The notes: generated by a model from the sequence alone, not told the origin. Positions 21,701 to 34,066 are shown, counted from the stretch's first letter. The stretch is 64,000 nt of DNA from Daphnia pulex (GCF_021134715.1 NC_060018.1:4295501-4359500), one strand, 5' to 3'. Program-made: numbers and translations.

Positions 21701-24700
21701 AAACATCCTAGCAGATATCAGGATAGATCAAGAGATGAGGCTCAACCGCTTGGAAGAAACAAGAAGTGGGTTCCACCGAATTCAATAAGAAATGTTCGTC
21801 GAGAAGGAAGGGAAATGCCATCACTTCCCGGTCAACATCAACACCCAGGTCCTCCCCATTCCAATGCGAGTCCAATGGCCCCATCAAATCCTAATGATGA
21901 AACTATTCCACTTCCCGTCCCTGGTAAGTGTGTTGAACTTATTAAAATATTTGTTTTTTGTTATTTATTTAAATTTTTTATGCAGATGATGAAATACAGC
22001 GTCCACGTCCGATTTCTGACAATGGTATGCGTGGTATTCTAAAATATCAAGGCTTGAAGAATGGTTTGTACCGTCCTAAGAAAGTGTCGATCGTGGAGGT
22101 GAACAACAAAATTCATGAAATTGAATCAAGACCCCCAACTCCACCTCTTCCAACTAAAACTCCTGTCCGTCCTGTGGATAGGGTTGCTTTAACGAACGAC
22201 ATTCTGTACAGAATATGTAACTGGTGTTATGACTGGATTGAAGTAACTTTTTTATTTTATTTTACGTGTGAAATTTTGATTCTAATTGAAATTTTTTAAA
22301 ATAGGAACAAAAGAAGCAAAAGAATGATGTGCCGCCCCCGCTACTTAATGCATTACAACGAGAAAATGGTAGAAGTCTTCCAGAGCTCTCGCTGTTACCA
22401 GTTGTGTCAGCTTATGCCAGTCTGGAAGCTTATTGTAGCATTTTTACCCCACTTATGCTCCACGAGACATGGGCTAGCCTTTGCAAGGATTTGGAAACAA
22501 GCCAACATGATTCTATAAGACCGTTGATTTATTCAAAACCCAAGTTCTGCGATGGTTTCGCTCTTCTTCAATGTGAAGCTCTGTCGCCAATAAGGATAAT
22601 CGATATGGAACTCGTAACCTTAACTGTCCATATTTCACCTCAGAAACCTCCTGTGAAATTTTTTGGTGTTGCTGAACAAGTGGTGACCAGAAATTGGCGG
22701 GCGGAAGACGTTGATCCGCGTCTGTTGGAAACCTGTCAGCGCCAAAATGTTCTTTACTTCAGGATGTCGTTCGTTTTATGGATTAAGATGTCCAATGTCC
22801 CCAAAGAACTGGACAAAATCTTTTCCGTCACTAAAATATCACGACTTAACACGGTAGTTAAACAATTCATTCTCAACGCCGAGTTAGCTCGTTACCCTCT
22901 ATGCGACGTAATCCTTCACCCAAGTGATTATGTGGATGCATTCAAGTTGGACACAGTTGATATTGAAGAAAATCATCCAGTTTTAAATCCTTGTCAATAT
23001 CAAGCTGTCGAGTCCATTACAAGGACGATGGTTTGCGCATCGGACCGTGAACCTAAAGTTGCCCTTTTACAGGGACCCCCAGGTTAGATATTTTGTCCTC
23101 GCCTATTTTGTGTTTTATTTAAAATGTTAACATGTGCTTTTCGTTTAGGTACTGGAAAATCCCATGTAATTGTAGAATTGATTTCGCGCATGATGTTTAT
23201 GCATTACGAAAAAACCAGCAGCTTCCCACGTATACTAGTCTGTGCACCATCGAACAATGCAATCGATGAAATAGCCAACCGCCTTATGATTGCACGTGAT
23301 GAGAAGAAGAGTAGATACAACAGTAAGTAAATTTTAGCTGAAGCAATGACCTGCAATCTTAATAATTTTTTTTGTTTTCCACAGTTGTGCGCATCGGAGT
23401 TCTGGCGTCCATGCATCCCAACGTGGCAAGAATTTCTCTTGACGAATTAACGAGAAAATTTCAACGAGATACTATAGCTACAAAAGATTCCCCGGAAAGT
23501 GGCAAACTTCGAACTTTAACAGAAGAATTACATAGTCTCCGAAAAAACAAGACCAATTTAATAGCTTCAATTGATGCTGCCAACAAGGTTTATTTTAAAA
23601 TTTAGTCCAGTTTTGAACCTGTGTTAAAATTATTTTCGCTTCATAGAGAGGACAATCGGATGAAGCCCGGATGCATGGGAGAAAATTAGAGCAGTTAGAA
23701 ATTCAAATTGACGGAGTGGACAGGTCCTATCAAGAATGCTATAAAACTCATGCCAAATATTTTAATTCTGACAAAGAGCGTCTTGCGATGAAAAAACATT
23801 TGATTTCTCGTGCTCAAATTATCTGCACAACTCTGAATTCTTGCCGCAGTAGAGAAATGGAGACCCTCTTCATTGAGTAAATACCTTTAATTTTCCTAAA
23901 TGTTCGTAAAAATTGATGTTTTTTTTATTATTTCCTAGGGAAAGGTCGAGCAAATCATTTCTTTGTTGCATACTTGACGAAGCATCCCAGTGTACGGAGC
24001 CCGAATCACTTACGCCGCTCGCTTTTGGTATTAGCAAACTTGTTTTGATCGGGGACCCAGATCAGCTGCCTGCAACTGTGACTTCTCAGGTACAATTTAA
24101 AAAAAAATGCCATTCACACACATTATTAGTTTATTACATGAACACTCAAAATTATTATTATTTTTTTTTGTCCCTTTCAGGTTGCCGCAAAAAATCGATT
24201 TGATCAGTCGCTTTTCAATCGTTTTTACTCCAATAGAATGATTACAAACCGAGAGAACGAGGAAGGCGTCATGATGTTGAACACGCAATATAGAATGGCC
24301 CCTTCTATATGCGAGTGGCCTTCAAAGTACTTCTACGGTGGCAAACTTGTAACAGCTGAAGGTCTTATTAGGAACGGACCTTGTTACGAATACAGGTTCG
24401 TTTTCGTGAATCGTTTTAACCGCTGTGACCTCCATTCCTTATCCAGTTTTCGAACCATTTTGAATTATAATTATGAATCTCAATTTTTTAGGGTGTTAAA
24501 CGTGATTGATGGACTTGAACAACTTGTAGATCAAAGTTTCAAGAACGAGAACGAGGCCGCTTTGGTGGCAAAAATTGTAACGTTGATCGTGAACTCTCCG
24601 TTGACCCGTGGGAAATCTGTTGGTGTCATCACCTTTTACCGGAGTCAACAGCAATGTATAGTTAAAAAAATGAATGAAGAGGTTAACCGTATAAAGTAAG

Positions 24701-25101
24701 TACATCATCTATTGGTTTGATAATTTGGCGATAAATATTCCGTAAAACTTATTTTATTTCAAATATTTTTCAGCGCATCCCGAGTAGAGGTGAACACCGT
24801 CGACAGTTTCCAAGGAAGAGAGAAAGATATTGTCATAGTCTCTTGCGTAAGAGCACGGGAAGTAAGAAATCTCGGCGGAGATATTGGTTTTGTTAGCTCG
24901 TTGCAAAGAATGAACGTCGCCATGACCCGTGCCAAAGAGTCGCTTATAGTTTGTGGGCATTTTCAAACGTTGCAAATGAACGAGACATGGCAGGATTTGA
25001 TTAACAATGCTAGGAGTCGAGATGTTGCGCATGTTGTTGCTAGTACCTACACTTCTGATAACTTGGGCCCTTTACTCTTTCGTCCTGTACCCAATGTGTA
25101 A
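18723..25101 (+). CDS. FHA-domain plus Sen1/senataxin-type SF1B helicase fusion
   Basis: Eighteen exons: 18723-18803, 18866-18985, 19041-19199, 19284-19380, 19439-19480, 19555-19671, 19744-19830, 19900-21266, 21326-21923, 21986-22242, 22305-23082, 23149-23322, 23385-23587, 23647-23876, 23939-24089, 24181-24395, 24492-24695, 24774-25101; about 1735 residues. Residues 20-105 form an FHA phosphothreonine-binding domain (GR 31-32, SREHC 48-52, NG 70-71). About 850 disordered residues follow, with acidic serine runs. From about 975 there is a UPF1-like helicase: GPPGTGKS (Lys 1238), CAPSNNAIDE, DEAS (1449-1452), GDPDQLPATV, QYRM, VDSFQGREKDIVIVS and NVAMTRAKESLIVCG. Sen1/senataxin helicases unwind RNA-DNA hybrids and act in transcription termination and genome stability; an FHA domain would tie this to phospho-threonine partners. 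Intron 16 (24396-24491) is 96 bp and stop-free in frame. It is the probable parent of the inverted partial copy at 11198-12963. Confidence 0.92.
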
Positions 25102-25225
25102 TACTCTGCGCTTAACGTTGAAACATTCGTTCCTTAAGATGTATATTGTGGAAGTGATTTCCCAGTCGTTCTCAACCATCACTTCCAGTCATATGTATCG
25201 TCATCTGTACAAACTGTTACTTCGC

Positions 25226-25316
25226 AACCGGTTGCGCGAAATTAGATTTCATCTTTTTGTATTTAACCTTAACCGGTTGCGTGAAATTAGATTTCATCAT
25301 TTTTGTATTTAATCTT
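25226..25316 (+). repeat. Two-copy 45-bp tandem duplication
   Basis: AACCGGTTGC starts at 25226 and again at 25271, and each copy continues with GAAATTAGATTTCATC and a T-rich end through about 25316, with a few differences. It lies just downstream of the helicase stop, probably in its 3' UTR. Confidence 0.85.
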
Positions 25317-27292
25317 CCTACCTTTAAAATATTGATTTGAAAATTCAGAATACAAGACCTGTAAGCAGGATTTCTCCTTACAGCTTGTAATTCATCCCCT
25401 AAGTAGGTAAACAGAAAGAAAAAAGTATAGTGGGTTAACTGTAACTTTTATTGGCCCGTCTTGTTTGGAAAATTATCATCATTAAATTTCAATATTCTTC
25501 GACGCTGGTAAGGAAGAACCGAAGAAGTATTCCGCACTCTGTTATTTTCAGTGTACGCTATCGTTTTTGTTTGCTTTTTCCGGCACTCCACGTAGCGTGA
25601 TAAAAGCTTGCCATATGTTTAAACAAGCAGTAAAGTATCATAAATGCTTTCCTATAATTGAAATATCATCTGTAGTTGAAGACCAGGTGTATTCAACTTA
25701 AAAAAACCTAGTATGCGACTTTCGATATAAAAGGAGAAACTATTTTACCTTTTTTCCGAACACACTCTTATCTTATGATGCAAATTGAGACACAATAATG
25801 ACAGAACGAGGGGCTGGCCAAAATTTCCCTTTTCATTCATTATTCTGGTTGAGTAGTGGCTCTAGGAGTGGTACGAGAGTAGAATATAGTGGTGGCACTT
25901 TCCGAATTTCGGATCTGCCCCCAGTCAGGGGTATGGAGAGGATCTCTCCATGCCCATGCCCCAGTCAGTCTGTATTTCTTGTTTCTTCTTTTCTTTTACT
26001 TTTTTTAATTAACGGTGGCCGTTTAACGAAATAGGGCAACGCTGATTATTCGAAAACAATATTTTTATCGTCAGCACTGCTGAAGTGAAGTATGGGCTTG
26101 CAAAATAGACCGAACTAAAATTCCGTTTCCCCATTAAAGAAATAGAGACTAAATTGGAGTAATAGTAGACAATGTGCTTCAAAAATTTCTGCAGCAGGAA
26201 GGTATTTATCAAGCTAAATTTTTCCTTTCTTTCTGAACTGTCAAATAAGACATAAGCTTTGAAATATGTAAGAGATCTCCTTGTTCCACTATTTTACGTA
26301 ACGAACTAACGATTATGTCGTACATATGCCATCTAGAAAACAGGAAATAGTGTAGATATTTTGGTTTCTGTAGCAGAGATAGAGCAAAAAGGAAAAATCT
26401 TGAGAAATGTGAAACATGTGTTTGATGATCAAATCACTCATACCAATTCGCGAATTCTTTTCACTACCACAGGAATTCGTACATATGTATTCGTGGTTGT
26501 ACTTTTGATTAAATGCAAAAAAAAAACACACAATGTTGGAAACTGATCAGCTTCTTACTGCAGACTTCTAAATATCATATTCTTTCGTGCACGCCCTGTG
26601 GCCTCGAACGTGTGGTTACGAATTTTGGTTAGGGAGAAAGCCATTTGAATAATGTCTAAATTTTACAAAAAAAAAAGTAATCTCGTGGAAAGCTAAATTT
26701 TTGCTCTAGGGTCTTTCTCTTTCATTCCTGCGTTTCAAACACATCGCGCTATTCGTGCATCTATTTTTCCGAATTTTATTGACGAGCTTTAGAAATGTAA
26801 AGTAAATGTTCAACAGTTAAAACGTCGTGTTCAACTGCTGTTATTGCTATTGTACAGAAAAGTCAAAACAGCTGCTATGGGTTTACTATTATAAACTGGT
26901 CCATTAGGAGCTATACAGCACCAGCAATTAAAGGGAAAAAAAGTTGTATAGAATATTCTTGGCATACTTTCTACTTTGACCAGCGCTACTGTACAGACAG
27001 CCGAAGACCAATTGTCTTCGGAGGCGCGTCAGCTGGCCACAGGAAATTCTTCCTGTATAGTATTTCTTATAATTTAATGAGGAAAAAAGGGAACACGTAT
27101 TCCCACGATTCACATTATACCATGAGGTTGGTATCTCTTTCACTTGAAATCGACTACCGTCACCACAAATTCCTTTCAACAATCACTACTATTGCGAAAG
27201 TTAAATATTGTGCATTGGTAACCAGAAAATAATACAAAGTAGGAAGTGAAGACTTTCATACCTTTGTTGTCGATGCTCAGTCAAAAGAAAGC

Positions 27293-27446
27293 TATATATA
27301 GGAGATAGGAAACGCGATTATTGAAACAGTTCCAACGACGACTCGAGAAACGTCTACTTCTTTTTAGTTTCCTCCGTGTTTTCGAATTCAATTAAGTTTT
27401 CTCAGTTTCTTCGACCATTTCATCATAACAAATCGATCTCGAGGAG
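27293..27446 (+). promoter_or_regulatory. TATA promoter and 5' UTR of the secreted low-complexity protein
   Basis: TATATATA at 27293-27300 lies about 35 bases before an initiator-like ACAGT (27326-27330). The ATG follows at 27447 after a 5' UTR of about 120 bases. TATA boxes are less common on broadly expressed arthropod genes, so tissue- or stage-restricted expression is likely. Confidence 0.6.
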
Positions 27447-29641
27447 ATGGCGGTTATTAAACTGGTAAGCTTTATCAGTAAACACATCAGTATTATATGT
27501 TATTTTATGAAGAAGCATTAATAGTATTCTATATTTGCATGTTAGCTTGGATTATTGCTCACCTTGCAATTCATGATGAATACTGTGTCAACAGCTGGGA
27601 TTAAGAGTAGACAATTGGATATACCCGCTTTCAAAGCATTCTTGTAAACACAAAAATACCGTTCAAAGTGATTCAATGAAAATTAATTCTGTTTTTGGTA
27701 GTTCCCAGATCCAGTCGCATTTAGTGAGCGATAAGGATCAAGGATCAACAGGTACCGGTGCTGTTTCAGTTAAAATTGAAGGACTCAATCCACCACCCGC
27801 TGTTAGCTCTGATTGGGGGGCTAATAGCACGTTTGTAAAGAACGCAAACATGGTTGCTGGAAATGATTCCAAATTCGGAGTAAGTGTAATCCGAGATTCA
27901 GAAACATTTAACAGAAATTTACATCGTCAAAACGACGGTAACATGAAAGGGGTGCCAGTAGTGGAAGGCTCACGACCAGAATCGGATTTCAGATCCATTT
28001 CAAGCAGTTCTCACGGATCGTTTGTGGTAATTGTGATTGTGGATTATTTCGTCGAGTTCAAGTTTTAACGCAATTTTATTTAAGCTCAACCATAAACGAC
28101 CTGCTAGTCCTGTTATCCAAACTGGCAATTCTCTTGGCGGAAAATCAGGTGAATTTTATTCCGTATATTCTAGATTATATTGATAACCATTGTACAACAT
28201 ACTAATTCATTTCAAATTATAGAGCCTTCGCCCTTTCATTCCCACCAACCGGCACCTATTCAACCATTAAAAAGCCATCCAACCCCTCAGCACTCTCCCC
28301 AAACCACAGCCAATCAAGCGGCTTTTACTCGTGCGGTGCCATTCCAAGGACCCACTAACGTTCGTGCTACCCCTACAGTAAATGCGGCAAGTAATGACTG
28401 GATTCCGATTTCTCAACCCATCGGATCACCAATTACCACTTCGTATTCCCAACTGTCGACCAGTAGACCAACCAGCTCTAACGGCCCAATCTTTGAAGAT
28501 ACAGCTGATAATTTTGACCCATTCACGTTTAATAATGGTAATTCAATTTAATAATTTTTTTATACCTGTTGCACGGTAACATAAAATTTAAATGTTAAGT
28601 AACAATCGATTTCTACGTAGGAAACTCGAACAAAGAGGAAAAAGAAAGCAAAACCATTGACTCGACCGCCTCTAATGACACTAATGATGTGGTTGACAAT
28701 CACAGTGATCCCAGCTTCTTAACAGGGTTTAGATTGAAAAATCCTGAAATGCAAGAGCCGCTCTATGGTCAAGTGGTCTCTCCTCCTCAGGTTGAATTCT
28801 TGCTCTTCATGATTTCATTTGTTCCCCTCAGTTATTTTATGTTTTTACTTAGAATTATGCTCCTGTAAGGAAGCCACTTACTAAGCATACATACAAGTCT
28901 CCGCATCCTTTAAACATAAATCAAATTATCGCCGAAGCAGTGGGTAAACTCGACTTCCATTTAATGTGAATAACTTGTCTTTCCCCGCACAACACTAACA
29001 GTACTATTTCATATGATCTTCGAGCAGATCATAAACCACCAATCCAACAACAACAAAAACAACAACAACAACAACAACCCTTATACAAGTCCAGCAAACC
29101 GTCGATCAAAGGAAAATTAAAATCTAACCTTCATTCCACTTTTGGAGTACCGGAAAAAAGTCTTAAAGCAAATGTAGGTGGCGTAAGTAGTAATTTTTTA
29201 TTTTATTTAACAACTATTTATTTAGCCATTTCTCATTACCTTTATTCATTTTTTCATGAAGAAAGATATTCATAATATGGGAAACCAATTCCCATATCCA
29301 CCGATAAAAACAGATCCATCGTTCCGATCCTTTGGACTTTTCAAGGGCCCTTCCAACGATCCTCAATCGCCAGTTCAGAATAACTTTGATGACGGTCTTA
29401 GGGATGGTATTGACTATGAAGATAAAAACTTAACTTCAAAATTTTACTTGACACTCTTTTTTTCCTCGTAACAGATGTCGGTGTGGTCAGCTCGTTTAGC
29501 TACTTCCGCAATCAGGGACCCGAAGCACCTGGGTCCAAAGGCTTTGACCAAGCTTTCAACGTTCATGCCGGAAGGAACATCGCGAAACAATTCAAGCAAC
29601 ACATGTTTGACCAAACCGGTTTCCCTGGAAAGATTCAGTAA
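27447..29641 (+). CDS. Secreted low-complexity protein of unknown function
   Basis: Ten exons: 27447-27464, 27546-27643, 27702-28026, 28085-28148, 28223-28537, 28621-28790, 28853-28943, 29028-29182, 29262-29406, 29475-29641; about 515 residues. The first coding exon has only six codons (MAVIKL); with exon 2 it makes a signal peptide (LGLLLTLQFMMNTVSTAG), so the product is secreted. The mature chain is rich in Ser, Pro, Asn and Gln, with a Q-run near residue 370 (CAA repeats at about 29045-29077), and it ends in a more ordered segment (YFRNQGPEAPG ... FPGKIQ). There are almost no cysteines. I recognise no family. A signal peptide split by a phase-0 intron plus a TATA promoter recalls arthropod cuticle and matrix genes, but no chitin-binding RR motif is seen. 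Exons 8 and 10 were chosen because other acceptors give early stops. Confidence 0.75.
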
Positions 29642-30284
29642 AGCCCGATGGATCAAAAGTACAGGATCGATGCAGGAAAATAATAGCGCTAAATCTGAGA
29701 AAACCCAGATCGGAAAAAAAAAAAAAAAAAAAAAAAACATATTGCCTTCAACGATTTTACGGAACAATTTAAATTACAGGGACTTGAGAGAGCTGAGTAT
29801 AAAAAAAAATGTTACAGTTGGAGATAATCGCTGTTAATCGTTAAACACCTTGTGTACCTTACTAATTGGAAAAATGGCTGCGCCTTGAAATGAATTAGTA
29901 AATTTGTCATTTCTCTCAAGGGTTTGCTGTTCAAATATATTGTTTTTATGCAAAATATTTGGCCACGAATGCGTTATAGTTACGGTTTCCCAACCGTCTA
30001 AAATTAGCAAGTTTTTTTAGTAATGAAAACTCGACGAATGCAGTCTGGCAACCAAGGAGAGAGTGAAAGTCTGAAGTGAAAGCGCAAAGTCCAAAAAAAC
30101 ATTTTCAATCCCGATAGAGTTCAGACCGTCAGAGTGGTGCATGAAAGTTTGGTCAACAATTTTATCGCTTCTGGCTGTATTATATTATTTTGTTCGCTGC
30201 CTTGTCCAGTCAATCACTCTTTTCTATAGAAAATTGCAGTGAGCAAAGGTTTTTAAAAAAGTAAAGTTAAAAAAAAAGTGGAAA
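29642..30284. other. 3' UTR with a long A-run, and the promoter of the first ACOX gene
   Basis: A run of about 27 A residues lies at 29709-29736, just downstream of the secreted protein's stop. The rest is AT-rich intergenic DNA leading to the ACOX start at 30285. No other feature is visible. Confidence 0.5.
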
Positions 30285-33200
30285 ATGGTTGGCGTTGTTT
30301 ACGAAAATTTGGATTTAAAGAGAGAACGTTCCCGTTGCTCATTTGATAAAGAAGAAATCACTAATCTGATTGATGGAGGCAAAGAAAAAACGCAAGAACG
30401 TCGAGATCTAGGTGAAATAAAATTTCATTTTTATTTTTGCTTTATTAATCTTAAAATTTCTATAGCTAGTGTACGCATATTTTAGTGGTTACTATATTAC
30501 GTAAATGTTCATAAAACTGTTATAATCTACATGTAATGTTTTTCTTTTCAGAGGAGTTTATTGTGAGCGATGAAGACCTGAAAGATTCGATTCCTATTGA
30601 ATATCTTAGTCACGCAGACAAATATTCAGCTGAACTAAGAAAGGCTTGTCTGCTGTTCAAAAAGCTCTCTGATCCGTCAAATGGGTAAGTTTTTTTAACT
30701 ACGAATCAAACACGATACAAAAAGCAGAGTAAGCGGTTCATCATTACGAGATTCTATTGCAAACTTGACATCATTCCTTCTTTCTTATCAAGGCCAAAGG
30801 ACGTTTCCACCGTAGCGCTTTTAAGCACCGGTGCCGGCGCGATTGCGCTTAAAGAAGGCAACCCTTTGGCTCTTCATTACATCATGTTTTTGCCCACATT
30901 GATGAGCATGTGCACTCCTGAACAACAGGAAAAATGGCTTCCCAAAGCCACTAGTCTCCAGATGATTGGAACTTATGCTCAAGTAATTTCGCATTTTCCA
31001 TTTCTATCGACCAATTGATTGATTTGCTGCTTTCCCGTGAATTTTAGACAGAGATGGGTCATGGAACTTTCCTCCGCGGACTTGAAACTATAGCAACGTA
31101 TGATCCAGCGACCAAGGAATTTATTTTGGAAACACCGTCTTTGACAGCGTACAAATGGTATTGGTTCTATTTTTAACATGTATTATACTGAAGGGAGTAA
31201 AATAGCTTTCTATTTTTATGTTGCAGGTGGCCTGGTGGATGTGTGTATAAGTTTTCTTTATCAAATGCTCGACGTTCGATTGATCTCACTTTCCAATTGC
31301 AGTAGGACAAACCACAAATTATGCTATTGTTATGGCGCAGCTTTTCACGCGTGGAAAGTGCGAAGGAATCCATCCATTTTTGGTGCAATTAAGAGATGAA
31401 GAAACTCACGAACCATTGCCAGGTCTAATTTTGAATACTGTTTTCATTTGAATATCTGCTTCAACCATAATTGACCATACAGGAATCAGTGTCGGAGAAA
31501 TCGGACCCAAATTAGGTTTCAATACTGTTAACAATGGATATCTTGGTTTTGAAAAAGTGCGGATACCTCGTGATCATCTGCTCATGAAGCATTCGCAAGT
31601 CCTTGAAGTAATTATTTTCCAACACACCATTCAATTATTATTACGAAAGACAGTAACATCTGTTTTTTTTTTTAAGGACGGAACCTATGTAAAACCAGCT
31701 AGTACTAAACTTGGCTACGGAGCTATGGTTTTCGTTCGCGTCCTCGTTATCCGGGTACTATTTCAATAAAAATAATTTAATTGAATCATTTTATTATTTC
31801 CTTTCTTGTCTGAAATTAGGATGTCGCCGTTCAACTGCGAAAAGCAGTGACAATTGCCACTCGATATAGTTGTGTTCGTCATCAGTCCGAACTTAAACCA
31901 GGGTATACGCCAAGCACGAGTCATCAATTAACTAACTATAATACGGATATCAATTTCCTTAATTTAGAGATCCTGAACCACAGATCCTTGATTATGTTGC
32001 CCAACAAAACAAATTATTTCCTCCACTTGCTGCGACATTTGGATTTCATTTCGCTGCAAATTATGTATGGGATTTGTACAACACCGCAAGAGATGGTATT
32101 GGCAAAGGAGATCTTCATCTTATGCCTGATGTATGTTCCATAGAATCTAAATAGGGGGATAACAACAACAACACAATTTTAATTTACCAGTTAATAAATT
32201 TTCTTTTCACTTTGAATAGCTTCATGGACTATCCTGTGCGCTGAAAGCGCTCAGTTCAAGTGAGGCTAGTAATTTTGTAGAAGTTCTACGGCAGTCGTGT
32301 GGAGGTCATGGCTACATGGGTGAGACAATTGAAACATTACTGTAGTTAACAATGGCTTTATCTATAAATTATTTTTGGTTATTTAGTCTGTAGTAATTTT
32401 CCGCGGATATATAGTTTGGTGACTGCTGCAGAAACTTATGAAGGAGAAAATACAGTGCTATGGTTACAAGTTGCCAAGTAAGCTCATATCCTTACAACCC
32501 CTTACAACACATATTTATTAAAACAAAATTTCGTAGATATTTAATCAAGACGCGCATGGATAAATCCGGTGGCCAAAGCGTAGCTTACTTGATCGATCCT
32601 AATCTTATGAGCAACAAGATTGCTGATCTCAGCATCGACAGTATTACCAATCTCTTTAAAAGAGTTGCTGCAGGGTTAGTATTTTATACTTCAAAACTTA
32701 ATATTTAAATTTGTTACTAATTCATTTTTGCGTTACAGTCATGTAGATCTGGCTATGAAGGAGCTTGAAGGTTACAGTCGGCGAGGCATGGCTTCCCATG
32801 ACGCATGGAATCATTCGTCGATACATTTAATCAAAGCAGCGCAAGCACATGCCCGTTATTTTGTGGCCGACTGCTTTGCACGCTCAATCAAAGAGGGGAA
32901 ATTCTCCGCTCCGGTCCGCTCAATTCTTAACCAGTTATGTGAGCTCCTCCTTATCTATTGGCTCATAGAACGCAGTGGAGACTTTTTTATGGTAAGTCCA
33001 CAAATTTTATGCTGTTTGAATATGCGTATCTATGACTGACGTTTGAATATAATCAGTTTGCAGAGCTTAATGCGCAACAGCTGACTGAACTTCAATCCAA
33101 GTACATGGAGTTACTCGGTACCATTCGGACTTACGCCGTGAACCTTGTTGATGCCTTTGATATTCGAGATGAAGCACTTGGTTCAGTTCTTGGATGCTGG

Positions 33201-33320
33201 GACGGTAATGCTTATCAGAGGCTCTTCGACGAAGCCTCAAAAAGTCCGTTGAACAAGTCAACTGTCCATCGAGAGTCATTTGAAAAATATTTGAAACCTT
33301 TGATGAAATCAAATCTTTGA
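30285..33320 (+). CDS. ACOX1: Peroxisomal acyl-CoA oxidase, copy A
   Basis: Fifteen exons: 30285-30411, 30552-30684, 30793-30982, 31048-31157, 31227-31240, 31303-31422, 31483-31607, 31677-31754, 31820-31902, 31968-32130, 32220-32319, 32387-32477, 32537-32674, 32739-32991, 33057-33320; 662 residues against 660 in human ACOX1. It is an FAD flavoenzyme that makes trans-2-enoyl-CoA and hydrogen peroxide in the first step of peroxisomal beta-oxidation. Conserved blocks are [19 protein letters not shown] (FAD and substrate region), [21 protein letters not shown], and YEGEN, which holds the catalytic Glu. Exon 5 is only 14 nt yet completes WWPGGLG. The protein ends in SNL rather than the usual SKL, so its peroxisomal signal is non-canonical. 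The promoter has no obvious TATA box. Copy B lies in the same orientation 746 bp downstream. Confidence 0.95.
33090..33301 (+). repeat. Near-identical tract shared by the two ACOX last exons (copy A)
   Basis: About 212 bp here match 36975-37186 with only one difference that I can see (TAC/TAT), although the preceding exons differ at many positions, including several amino acids. This contrast is what recent gene conversion leaves behind. Confidence 0.85.
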
Positions 33321-34066
33321 AGTATTTATATTCGCTGAAAACGCTCAATTAATCTTTATTAAGTAGTTAAATTCATTAAGTAGTTGAAATTCTTTGGGAA
33401 ATTCATCTAGAAATCTATGTGGCTTTTGAAAAGCAACAGCATTATGTAATAAACCATTAAACTGATTATAAGTTTGTAAATGGATCGCGTAATGGCACAC
33501 TCGGATGTAAACGCGTGTCAAATAACACTGATAAATAATAAATCCTTGCTATTTGTTTTTTTTTTTTATAAGGATATGATAATTTTTTGCGTCGTTATCG
33601 GTACTTTCAGTGCAAGTAAATAAATGTGGGTCCAAGTTTACTTGAATATTTGGTTTCCATGCTCTAAAAGTTCTAGCAATCGTTAATACAGGCGTCACGG
33701 CCAAACGTATAAATTTTATATTTGTTTGTAATAGGAAAATTTAAAAATTTAAATTTATTAAGGGAATGCGGCTATATGCGTGATTTACTTCACCTATTTT
33801 CATAACGGCAACACAGCTGATAGCGAGTCCAAGAGTTCCAAAAGTGACAGATTACAAATTGGATGTAAATAGTGATAGTCCTAAATAAGTGAACTCTGCG
33901 TGTATGTATACGTTTCTTTTATCACGCTCATTAATAAGGTTCGCATGCACTGAACAGTTTTTCAGTAACTGTTGAACCCCGAGTTATTTAAGTGTGATTG
34001 AATTTGTGATACTTCCCATAGTCTGTTTGGCAATATTTTAAGCTATTTGCTTACACTTCATATAAA
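33321..34066. other. Spacer between the two ACOX copies
   Basis: AT-rich spacer with AATAAA near 33451 and more AATAAT/AATAAA near 33533, probably the 3' UTR of copy A, then the promoter of copy B. No coding frame or RNA gene is seen. Confidence 0.5.

Larger units (their letters stand above)
25102..27446. other. 3' region of the helicase gene and intergenic DNA
   Basis: About 2.3 kb, AT-rich. It contains the 45-bp duplication at 25226-25316, a TATAAAAGG at 25726 with no clear gene behind it, a short hairpin near 25929-25955, and the promoter of the secreted protein gene. The 84-codon minus-strand frame at 26928-27182 shows no family pattern. Confidence 0.4.
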
